A stretch of DNA of 14,938 nucleotides from Chloroflexota bacterium. GTDB taxonomy: Bacteria; Chloroflexota; Dehalococcoidia; SZUA-161. The stretch covers positions 1 to 14,938 of the forward strand of contig VGNW01000031.1 of assembly GCA_016865955.1 (NCBI GenBank), given 5' to 3'. Shown piece by piece: positions 6,710-13,515 of this stretch (position 1 is the stretch's first letter; each line of letters begins with the position of its first letter). Both the position numbers and the translations under genes were made by a program. The notes under the pieces were generated by a model. It was not told the DNA's origin. It saw nothing but the letters and a program-made list of their open reading frames with translations, and made no database searches.

Positions 6710-6760
6710 GGATGAATCACACACCACTGGCATATCCTTGTGGGGTTTTCTATTATCTCG

Positions 6761-6791
6761 TTGCGAGCCCCGACTAATCGGGGCGTGGCAA
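6761..6791. repeat. Palindromic intergenic repeat (REP/MITE-like)
   Basis: Arms TTGC (6761-6764) with GCAA (6788-6791) flank a perfect 7-bp stem GCCCCGA/TCGGGGC (6767-6773 with 6778-6784) around a CTAA loop. The TTGCGAG...CGTGGCAATCCC layout resembles a dispersed palindrome common in genomes of several anaerobes. It sits in the 6710-7034 gap, which holds no gene. Confidence 0.5.
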
Positions 6792-6863
6792 TCCCAAGAT
6801 TAGTATTAATTAACGGGGTTGGTCTTCAATAAGACGAAGTCTGTCTTATAAACTAAAGTTGAG

Positions 6864-6904
6864 ATTCCTCAGCCTTCTTCCTGAAGGAAGAATGGCTTCG
6901 GAAT
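6864..6904. repeat. Imperfect hairpin, possible second half of the dispersed repeat
   Basis: Nested pairing: ATTCC (6864-6868) with GGAAT (6900-6904), AGCC (6871-6874) with GGCT (6894-6897), and TTCTTCC (6875-6881) with GGAAGAA (6886-6892) around a TGAA loop, with one bulge. The GAGATTCCTC...GGAATGACA flanks are the same style as the palindrome about 70 nt upstream, suggesting remnants of one repeat unit. Confidence 0.45.
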
Positions 6905-6939
6905 GACATAAACAGAGGAATGGCATAGATGGGGGTGAA

Positions 6940-6968
6940 TTGCTAATCAGAACCTGTTCTCCTATAAT
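6940..6968 (+). promoter_or_regulatory. Promoter of the GAF-HPRT fusion gene
   Basis: TTGCTA (6940-6945, 4 of 6 to the -35 consensus), a 17-nt spacer and a perfect TATAAT (6963-6968). It would give a leader of about 60 nt before the ATG at 7035. Confidence 0.6.
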
Positions 6969-7034
6969 ATCGGCTAAAAGTTGACTATGAATGATGTTGC
7001 TAGCAGAGTGTAGTGAGCAGCGGTGGGGTGTCTT

Positions 7035-8483
7035 ATGAGCAAGCAGGTACTTGGCTTCACTAAAGCCCTGAGCGAAATTGCGGATGCACTTAATTCAAGC
7101 CTCGCTGCCGGCGAGAAGCTTCGCCTTATGATTAAGGTTGCAGCGCGTGCCCTGGGTGTGCGGGGTTGCTCGTTGATGCTGCTGGATGCCCAGAAGAAGA
7201 GACTTATTCACGCTGCCTCGCACGGTCTCAGCGAGCGCTATTTGAGAAAGGGCTTCCTGGAATCGGAGAAAAGCCTCTCCGAAATCCTGGAGGGGAAGGC
7301 GATACATATCCCCGATGTCCTTAATGACCCGCGAATACAATTCCAGGAACTGGCTGAGCAGGAGCATATTTCTTCTATTCTTGGCGTGCCGGTTAGAATC
7401 AGGGGAGAGGTTGTGGGCACGCTGCGTATCTACAACAGGATGAAACGTGATTTCAATTCGGGAGAGGAGGGGTTTCTCAACACGGTTGCCAATTTGGTTG
7501 GCGTTGTTCTGGAGACAGGCAGAATCGGTGACGCAGGGGAACAATTGTTGGAGTCCGAAACCAGAGTTGTAGCAAAACCGGCACCGTTAGCCTCGCAGCT
7601 GAAGCCAGTCGCCTTCGCTCACCCCAGCGAAGAGGAATTCGCCCATCTTCTGGATTTTTACCAGATTGAATGGCTCTATGAGCCCCGTTCTTTCGAGTTG
7701 CGCTGGGACGGCAAAGGCTCTGAGATGTTCACCCCCGATTTTTATCTACCGGTACTCGACCTTTATATAGAGATGACGACTATGAAGCCCGAACTGGCGA
7801 GGGAGAAGAATCGCAAGGTGCGCCGCTTGCGGGAATTGTATCCGGGAGTAAATATCAAACTTCTGGCGCGCCGCGACTATGACCGCTTGATCGCCAAGTA
7901 CGGGCACGGGCCTCTGGCAGGGACTAAGACACGGGGTGTGGGTCGGGTGTTCTTCAGCGCTGCCCAAATACAGAGGAGAGTGCGCCAGCTTGCCAAGGAG
8001 ATATCAAAGGACTACGAAGGTCGCCATGTGGTGCTGGTGGGGGTATTGCGCGGAGTGTTCTGTTTTATGGCTGACCTCATGCGTTACCTCACGGTTCCCG
8101 CGGATGTGGATTTCATGTCTATTTCTTACTATGGGGTCGGTCGCAGCAAGGCGGTGCATGTAACCAAAGACCTCGATTTAAACCTCGAAGGTCGTCATGT
8201 CCTGCTGGTGGAAGACATAGTGGATACCGGGATGACGCTTAGCTTCGTATTAGGCTACTTGAAAGAACGCAATCCGGCAAGCCTGGCAGTTTGCACCCTG
8301 CTCGATAAAAGAGTACGCCGCCTGGCAGAAGTGAAACTGGCGTATGTGGGCTTTGAGATACCGGATGAGTTCCTCGTAGGGTACGGGTTGGACTATCAGG
8401 AAGAGTACAGAAACCTGCCCTTCATAGCGCTCCTGAGTGAGGAAAAACCCGGCGCAGAGCAGGATACCGGGCAAAGCGCATAA
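7035..8483 (+). CDS. hpt: GAF - PD-(D/E)XK-like - hypoxanthine phosphoribosyltransferase fusion
   Basis: A 482-residue three-part protein. Residues 5-155 or so form a GAF sensor domain (ARALGVRGCSLMLLD, KAIHIPDVLNDPR, SILGVPVRIRGEVVGTLRIYN). Residues 185-285 look like a PD-(D/E)XK nuclease-type fold, with Asp235 in TPDFYLP and Glu246 in DLYIEMTTMK; the usual ExK lysine position is Thr. Residues 304-475 are a type I phosphoribosyltransferase of the hypoxanthine/guanine class: VLVGVLRGVFCFMADLM, ISYYG, the PRPP loop VLLVEDIVDTGMTL (389-402), and FEIPDEFLVGYGLDYQEEYRNLP. Purine salvage to IMP/GMP is thus the likely output, perhaps controlled by a ligand of the GAF domain. I chose ATG 7035 (GGTGGGG upstream) over GTG 7023. 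The TAA lies at the edge of small RNA B's U-tract, so the two genes converge. Confidence 0.88.
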   Translation: MSKQVLGFTKALSEIADALNSSLAAGEKLRLMIKVAARALGVRGCSLMLLDAQKKRLIHAASHGLSERYLRKGFLESEKSLSEILEGKAIHIPDVLNDPRIQFQELAEQEHISSILGVPVRIRGEVVGTLRIYNRMKRDFNSGEEGFLNTVANLVGVVLETGRIGDAGEQLLESETRVVAKPAPLASQLKPVAFAHPSEEEFAHLLDFYQIEWLYEPRSFELRWDGKGSEMFTPDFYLPVLDLYIEMTTMKPELAREKNRKVRRLRELYPGVNIKLLARRDYDRLIAKYGHGPLAGTKTRGVGRVFFSAAQIQRRVRQLAKEISKDYEGRHVVLVGVLRGVFCFMADLMRYLTVPADVDFMSISYYGVGRSKAVHVTKDLDLNLEGRHVLLVEDIVDTGMTLSFVLGYLKERNPASLAVCTLLDKRVRRLAEVKLAYVGFEIPDEFLVGYGLDYQEEYRNLPFIALLSEEKPGAEQDTGQSA

Positions 8484-8489
8484 AAAAAC
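8482..8489 (-). terminator. Terminator U-tract of small RNA B
   Basis: On the - strand the 3' arm CACCCGGGG (8497-8489) is followed by seven T (8488-8482). The partner arm is the RNA's 5' end (8606-8598). The tract includes two bases of the TAA stop of the opposing gene. Confidence 0.65.
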
Positions 8490-8608
8490 CCCGGGTGACC
8501 TCCCCAGCTTCCTTGACCTCTTTCCGCCCTCCTCGGTCCCTTTCGTTCCCTACTCGTTTTCCTTACTGCGGATTCGGTCTTTTCTAACTGGTTTGCCCAC
8601 CCAGGGAC
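8482..8608 (-). ncRNA. Structured small RNA, copy B (homologue of copy A)
   Basis: About 127 nt on the - strand, from G8608 to a U7 tract (8488-8482). Pairing mirrors copy A: closing stem 8606-8598 with 8497-8489, stem 8591-8586 with 8509-8504, GACC 8579-8576 with GGTC 8518-8515, and stem 8572-8568 with 8527-8523. The loop block 8563-8531 matches 29 of 33 aligned positions of copy A 6324-6355, with one single-base gap. Stem differences preserve pairing, for example one U-A pair in A is C-G in B. Seven GGA triplets are present. The 3' end overlaps the stop codon of the convergent phosphoribosyltransferase gene. Confidence 0.8.
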
Positions 8609-8615
8609 AAATTAA

Positions 8616-8644
8616 ACTATACCACTTTCTATTCGTTTTGTCAA
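8616..8644 (-). promoter_or_regulatory. Promoter of small RNA B (extended -10)
   Basis: Read on the - strand: TTGACA (8644-8639), a 17-nt spacer, and TATAGT (8621-8616) preceded by TG one base upstream. Start predicted at G8608. An A-rich stretch (AATAAAAAAC) lies directly upstream of the -35, a possible UP element. Hexamers and spacing are identical to those of copy A, although the spacer sequences differ. Confidence 0.85.
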
Positions 8645-8818
8645 GTTTTTTATTCAAGATAATCCTGTAAGGCATTAGTATTGTAAGTGGAACCTGTTCG
8701 TATTCGGAAATAATCTTTAGTACTATCTAGCCCTAAACTATTGTCCAAAATGACTATTGTGTGTATCAGTTGCAGTGTGGTAATGTGTTAGCTAATAGTG
8801 GAGGAAGAGGTAACTAAA
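8645..8818. other. Intergenic region upstream of the glycolytic cluster
   Basis: AT-rich, no credible gene. It must hold the promoter of the phosphofructokinase cluster. The best candidate I see is TTGTCC, a 17-nt spacer, then TATCAG (within about 8741-8769), which matches consensus poorly (4 of 6 in each hexamer). No clear operator or riboswitch is visible. Confidence 0.3.
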
Positions 8819-9928
8819 ATGAAGAAATGTAGGATTGGTGTACTTACCGGAGGCGGTGATTGCGCCGGCCTTAATCCTGCTATTAAGTGGGTGGTCAAGA
8901 CCGCTCAGGATTCGCGTTTGCCTCGGGAGAGAGGAATTGAATACGAGGTGCTGGGTCTTCGCGATGGTTGGAAGGGGCTGGTCAATGTTAATCCCGCAAG
9001 CGCGGACAGCATGAAGGAGTATACGCTGCCGCTGAATCAGGACCTGGTGAGAACCTGGGACAGATATGGCGGGACGATGCTGGGTACATCGAGAACGAAT
9101 CCCTATGACCCCAAGAACGACAGGTCGAAAATAGCTTTGAGCAATATAGATAAACTCGGTCTGGATGCGCTGATAGCCATAGGTGGCGAGGACACTCTCG
9201 GTGTGGCTAATAAGCTGCATCAGGCGGGGGTGAGTGTTGTCGGCATTCCCAAAACCATAGATAAAGACCTTTCGGGAACGGATTATACACTGGGATTTGA
9301 AACGGCGCTTAACGTTATCACAGAGGAAATAGACAGGCTGAGAACAACCGCCGGCTCTCATAAAAGGATATTTGTGGTTGAGACTATGGGGAGACATGCA
9401 GGGTGGCTGGCTCTGGAAGGCGGGGAGTCTGCCGGCGCATATATCATACTCATCCCTGAGTATGATTTTGCTGTTGGGAGAGTGAATGAGCTTGTCCTCG
9501 AAGGGAAGAGAATGGGAAGCCGGTACGATATTATCGTTGTTGCGGAAGGGGCGAAGCCGGCGGGCGGCGGCGAGTTTGTGACGGGTAACGGGGTGGATAG
9601 CTTCGGACACAAAGCTCTGGGAGGCATCGGAGAATATCTGGCTAAGGAGATTCAGAACGCTTCCAAGGTGGAAACGCGCAGTATTGTTTTGAGCCACCTG
9701 CAGCGCGGCGGCGCTCCCTGTGCCTATGACCGCAGGATGGGCAGGTATTTCGGCATAGCTGCTGTCGACCTTGTGCTGAAGAGGGAATTCGGGAAAATGG
9801 TGAGCTACAAAAACGGTGAGATAACTGCTGTGCCGCTTCAGGACGCCGTAGGGAAACTGAAGCTGGTGGATGTGAATACCCAGTACGATGTCGAGAGATA
9901 CAACGGACGGCGAACTATTCTGAGATAG
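8819..9928 (+). CDS. pfp: 6-phosphofructokinase, pyrophosphate-type
   Basis: A 369-residue phosphofructokinase that phosphorylates fructose-6-phosphate to fructose-1,6-bisphosphate in glycolysis. GVLTGGGDCAGLN (residues 7-19) is the phosphoryl-donor loop and the SHKRIFVVETMGRHAGWLA block binds sugar phosphate. Donor-specificity positions favour pyrophosphate: GGEDT at 122-126 has Asp125 where ATP enzymes have Gly (E. coli Gly104), and Lys145 in PKTIDKD sits where E. coli has Gly124, exactly 20 residues later. Asp148 is the catalytic base. The residue after it is Lys where Asn is usual. ATG 8819 is preceded by GAGGT 7 nt away; a GTG at 8798 is less likely. PPi use would make the step reversible. 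It heads the aldolase-phosphorylase-dikinase cluster. Confidence 0.93.
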   Translation: MKKCRIGVLTGGGDCAGLNPAIKWVVKTAQDSRLPRERGIEYEVLGLRDGWKGLVNVNPASADSMKEYTLPLNQDLVRTWDRYGGTMLGTSRTNPYDPKNDRSKIALSNIDKLGLDALIAIGGEDTLGVANKLHQAGVSVVGIPKTIDKDLSGTDYTLGFETALNVITEEIDRLRTTAGSHKRIFVVETMGRHAGWLALEGGESAGAYIILIPEYDFAVGRVNELVLEGKRMGSRYDIIVVAEGAKPAGGGEFVTGNGVDSFGHKALGGIGEYLAKEIQNASKVETRSIVLSHLQRGGAPCAYDRRMGRYFGIAAVDLVLKREFGKMVSYKNGEITAVPLQDAVGKLKLVDVNTQYDVERYNGRRTILR

Positions 9929-9944
9929 GAAGAGAGACGATAAA

Positions 9945-11213
9945 ATGCCCAAAAGCTCCGTTCAGTCCGCACAAATAGACGCCCTGGTGAAAGATGCTGC
10001 GCTTGCGCCTGATGCTCAGGTGAAGGAAAAGGGTCAGCGGCAAATCAGAGAGCTGTCTGCGAGTCAGGGCATCTACCCTGCAAGCATTCAGGGTCTGTAC
10101 GAGGCTGCCGGCAAGGGCATATACAGCAACAGGACGGTGCCCGCAATAAATATCCGCGGTATTACCTATGATGTGGCGAGGGCGGTGTTCAGAGCAGCGC
10201 TGAAGGGCAATGTCGGGGCTTTTATCTTTGAAATCGCTCGCTCGGAGATAAGCTATACGAATCAAAGGCCCGGCGAGTATGCCGCCTGCGTGCTGGCCGC
10301 CGCAATGCGCGAGGGATTCGAGGGCCCGGTTTTCCTGCAGGGCGACCATTATCAGGTGAACCAGTCCAAATATGGCTCGGAGCCGGAAAAAGAGCTGACG
10401 GCTATCAAGGAACTGATTCGGGAATCGGTGGCTGCCGGATTTCTGAACATAGATATAGATGCCTCGACCGTTGTCGATTTGAGCAAGAAGACACTTGAAG
10501 AGCAGCAAGAGAAGAACTGCCTGGTTACGGCTGAGATGACGAAGTTTATGAGGAGCATTGAACCGAAGGGGATAACTATTTCTGTTGGCGGTGAAATAGG
10601 GGAAGTGGGTAAGAGAAACAGCACGGTGGAGGACCTCAGGGCTTTTATGTCGGGGTACCTCAAGATGCTGGGTGCGAATATTAAGGGTATTTCCAAAATC
10701 AGCGTGCAGACCGGTACTACCCACGGCGGAGTAGTGCTGCCCGATGGCTCGATTGCCAATGTCGAAATCGATTTCAAAACCCTGAAAGAGCTGTCCAAAC
10801 TGGCTCGTGAGGAATATAGAATGTCCGGAGCTGTGCAGCATGGCGCCTCCACGCTGCCCGACGAGGCATTTCATCACTTCCCTGAGGTGGGCACTGCCGA
10901 GGTTCATCTGGCTACCGGGTTCCAGAATATCATCTTCGAAAGCAAGCATTTCCCCAAAGAGCTGTTGGAGCGCATCAATAAGGGGCTCTTCGAGAAGTAC
11001 TCCGCCGAGAAAAAGCAGGGCGAGACCGATGAGCAGTTCCTGTATAAGACCCGCAAGAAGGCGTTTGGCGATTTCAAGAAAGAGATGTGGGGCATCCCCG
11101 AAAACACCGTTGCGGGAATAAGAGAGGAGCTTGAGAGCCGCTTCTCTCTGCTCTTCGGCAAATTGAACGTAACCGGAACCAGAAGCCTGGTTAATAAATA
11201 TGTAGCTAAGTAG
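9945..11213 (+). CDS. fba: Class II fructose-bisphosphate aldolase family protein
   Basis: A 422-residue zinc-dependent class II aldolase, expected to cleave fructose-1,6-bisphosphate to dihydroxyacetone phosphate and glyceraldehyde-3-phosphate. Asp134-His135 in GDHYQ correspond to the catalytic Asp and first zinc His, GGEIGEVG (Glu217) to the conserved acidic block, and THGG (His260) and VQHGAS (His299) to the remaining zinc ligands. VHLATGFQN matches the late phosphate-binding region. It is longer than typical bacterial enzymes (about 280-360 aa), with an N-terminal helical lead of about 55 residues and a charged C-terminal tail. It starts 16 nt after the phosphofructokinase gene with AGGAAGAG upstream. 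Context strongly supports fructose-1,6-bisphosphate; a tagatose or sedoheptulose substrate is not excluded. Confidence 0.88.
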   Translation: MPKSSVQSAQIDALVKDAALAPDAQVKEKGQRQIRELSASQGIYPASIQGLYEAAGKGIYSNRTVPAINIRGITYDVARAVFRAALKGNVGAFIFEIARSEISYTNQRPGEYAACVLAAAMREGFEGPVFLQGDHYQVNQSKYGSEPEKELTAIKELIRESVAAGFLNIDIDASTVVDLSKKTLEEQQEKNCLVTAEMTKFMRSIEPKGITISVGGEIGEVGKRNSTVEDLRAFMSGYLKMLGANIKGISKISVQTGTTHGGVVLPDGSIANVEIDFKTLKELSKLAREEYRMSGAVQHGASTLPDEAFHHFPEVGTAEVHLATGFQNIIFESKHFPKELLERINKGLFEKYSAEKKQGETDEQFLYKTRKKAFGDFKKEMWGIPENTVAGIREELESRFSLLFGKLNVTGTRSLVNKYVAK

Positions 11214-11282
11214 CTTTCTCGGATTGCTGTCTCAGTCTCATTGTCGCAGAATTACACATCTTACAGGACGGGAGATAAACAG

Positions 11283-13439
11283 ATGATAAGACAGGCTACC
11301 AAGACGAGGCTGCCCAAGCGCATTGGTCGACTGGATGAACTCGCCCATAATATGTGGTGGAGCTGGCATGTAAAGGCGCGCCAGTTGTTCAGAGCGCTCG
11401 ATTACCCGCTATGGATTATAAGCGGCCGCAATCCGGTTAAACAACTGAGAGACATCAATCCCGATAAATTGCAGGCTGCTGCCAACGACCCGTCTTTTCT
11501 TGCTTTGTACGATTCCGTTATGGATGCCTTTGATTCGGAAGTGTCCACCCAGGATGCCTGGTTTACTACCAAATACCCCAATGTATTGTCCGGGCCTGCA
11601 GCCTATTTCTCCATGGAATTCGCCATCCATAATTCTATTCCTATTTATGCAGGTGGACTGGGAGTCCTGGCGGGAGATATTTGCAAGGAAGCGAGCGACC
11701 TGGGATTGCCCCTCGTAGGGATAGGGTTTATGTATCCCCAGGGGTATTTCCATCAGCGCATCTCTGCAGACGGGTGGCAGGAGGAAATCTACAAACAGTT
11801 GGATTTCAGCGAAGCCCCCATAACCCCATTGTTTTCCTCGCAGTGGGGTAGAACCATCGCCGAAGTGCAGTTGGAAAATCGGACAGTACGCATCGGAGCC
11901 TGGCAAATCCAGGTGGGGCGTACCGTCATATATTTGCTGGACACTAATGTTGAGGAGAATTCTCCTCAGGACCGGCAGCTTTCGGCGCGCCTGTACATAG
12001 CAGACAGAGAGTTGCGCATTCAGCAGGAGATAGTTCTGGGTATCGGCGGGACGCGCGTGCTCAGAGCGCTGAACATCAATCCGTCTATCTGGCATGCTAA
12101 CGAAGGGCACGCAGCCTTTATGATGCTGGAACGCGTGAGGGAGGAGGTGGAAGCGGGGATAAAATTCGATGAAGCAGTGGAAAAAGTAAGGGCTAATACA
12201 ATCTTCACAACGCATACCCCTGTGCCTGCAGGTCACGATGCTTTCTCTGTTCAACTTATGGATAAATATTTTTGCAACTACTGGGGTTGCCTGGGGCTGG
12301 ATCGGGAGGCGTTTCTGGATTTAGGTCAGCAGAATGGCAGCGGCAACGAGTCTTTCAATATGACTGTGCTTGCCCTCACTATGGCCGAGCGCTGCAACGC
12401 TGTAAGTCAGCTTCACGGCACAGCCTCGAGAAAGATGTGGCATGTACTGTGGCCTGAGTCGAAAGAGGAAGAGGTCCCTATCTCTTACATAACCAACGGT
12501 GTTCATGTTCCTACCTGGATTGCATCTGAGATGGCGCATCTCTACGAAAAATATCTCGGTTCGGACTGGTTGAAAAGACAGGACGACCCGAAGCTATGGG
12601 AGCAAATACTGGATATTCCTGATGAGGAGATTTGGGCAACTCATCAGCTTCTCAAACGCAAGCTCAGGGGATCTATGCTGGGGTGGGCTCAGCAGCGCTG
12701 GACTGAGGCTGAGGTTATGCCTCAGCAGGTGCTCGCCATGGGCGCCCTGCTCCATTCGGAAATCCTTACTATTGGATTTGTACGGCGTTTTGCCGAATAC
12801 AAGCGCCCCGCGCTTATTTTCCAGGATATCGAACGTCTGAAGAGGATAGTGAAAGACCGCTGGCAGCCGATTCAGATAGTGTTCGCCGGCAAGTCACACC
12901 CCGCGGATTTCCCGTCCAAATGTTTACTGCAACATGTGTACCGCCTGGCTACGGACCGCGCTTTCCAGGGACGGATAGCCTTTGTGGAGGATTACGATAT
13001 GCACATGTCGCGCTACCTGGCACAGGGGGTAGACGTGTGGTTGAACGTGCCGCGCCGCCTGAATGAAGCCTCCGGGACCAGCGGCATGAAAGCTTCGCTT
13101 AACGGAGTCCCTCACCTGAGCGTTCGGGATGGCTGGTGGGACGAGGGTTACAGGGGTAACAACGGCTGGGCGATAGGAGATGGACCCAGAGCGTGCAAGC
13201 CGGACGAGGAAGATAGGGCGGATGCAGAGGCTCTGTATCGTCTCATAGAGGATGAATTGGTGCCTCTTTATTATGACAGGGACCGCAGCAATGTCCCTCA
13301 CGGCTGGGTGCGTGTTATGAAAGAGGCGATTCGCACGGTTATTCCGCAGTTTTGCGCTAGACGGATGGTCAAAGAATATGCCGACCGGTTATATGTTCCT
13401 GCCATTCGAGAATCTCATGACAGAGGCGCTAAACGCTAG
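11283..13439 (+). CDS. glgP: Glycogen (alpha-glucan) phosphorylase, GT35
   Basis: A 718-residue PLP-dependent phosphorylase that releases glucose-1-phosphate from glycogen or maltodextrin. It begins with the short-form N-terminal segment LAHNMWWSW, then YFSMEFAIHNSIPIYAGGLG, LAGDICKEASDLGLPLVGIG, NEGHAAF, and TTHTPVPAGHD. The C-terminal half has FVRRFAEYKRP, VFAGKSHPAD, and EASGTSGMKASLNGVPHLS, in which Lys603 is the pyridoxal phosphate lysine. Length fits the compact bacterial/archaeal (TIGR02094-type) phosphorylases rather than the 800-residue GlgP/MalP class. I chose ATG 11283 (GGGAG 8 nt upstream) over an in-frame TTG at 11241. There is a 69-nt gap after the aldolase gene. It feeds the neighbouring glycolytic enzymes. 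Confidence 0.95.
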   Translation: MIRQATKTRLPKRIGRLDELAHNMWWSWHVKARQLFRALDYPLWIISGRNPVKQLRDINPDKLQAAANDPSFLALYDSVMDAFDSEVSTQDAWFTTKYPNVLSGPAAYFSMEFAIHNSIPIYAGGLGVLAGDICKEASDLGLPLVGIGFMYPQGYFHQRISADGWQEEIYKQLDFSEAPITPLFSSQWGRTIAEVQLENRTVRIGAWQIQVGRTVIYLLDTNVEENSPQDRQLSARLYIADRELRIQQEIVLGIGGTRVLRALNINPSIWHANEGHAAFMMLERVREEVEAGIKFDEAVEKVRANTIFTTHTPVPAGHDAFSVQLMDKYFCNYWGCLGLDREAFLDLGQQNGSGNESFNMTVLALTMAERCNAVSQLHGTASRKMWHVLWPESKEEEVPISYITNGVHVPTWIASEMAHLYEKYLGSDWLKRQDDPKLWEQILDIPDEEIWATHQLLKRKLRGSMLGWAQQRWTEAEVMPQQVLAMGALLHSEILTIGFVRRFAEYKRPALIFQDIERLKRIVKDRWQPIQIVFAGKSHPADFPSKCLLQHVYRLATDRAFQGRIAFVEDYDMHMSRYLAQGVDVWLNVPRRLNEASGTSGMKASLNGVPHLSVRDGWWDEGYRGNNGWAIGDGPRACKPDEEDRADAEALYRLIEDELVPLYYDRDRSNVPHGWVRVMKEAIRTVIPQFCARRMVKEYADRLYVPAIRESHDRGAKR

Positions 13440-13515
13440 CTCAGGGAGCTTCTAACGATACAGGATGATGAAAAGCTTAGAAATCTACAGGAGGGAGACC
13501 TTCAGGAGGACGGAA

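Noticed and set aside
7023..7034. GTG 7023 as start of the GAF-HPRT gene
   Set aside because: ATG 7035 has the purine-rich GGTGGGG at normal distance; the four extra residues add no conserved sequence.
6282..8606. Transposon bounded by the two inverted copies
   Set aside because: No transposase between them, the copies have diverged with compensatory RNA changes, each has its own promoter and terminator, and no target-site duplication was noticed.
8437..8670. + strand open frame of 77 codons after the phosphoribosyltransferase
   Set aside because: It runs through the terminator, body and promoter of small RNA B and reads as low-complexity Phe/Pro/Leu/Ser sequence.
8792..9952. Long - strand open frame (386 codons) opposite the phosphofructokinase gene
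   Set aside because: The + strand frame encodes a clear enzyme with all motifs; the antisense translation shows no family pattern and is a codon-bias shadow.
9915..10949. Long - strand open frame (344 codons) opposite the aldolase gene
   Set aside because: Shadow of a well-supported + strand gene; no motif or ribosome site of its own.
11241..11282. TTG 11241 as start of the glycogen phosphorylase gene
   Set aside because: Rare start with no ribosome site; ATG 11283 has GGGAG 8 nt upstream and fits the family start.
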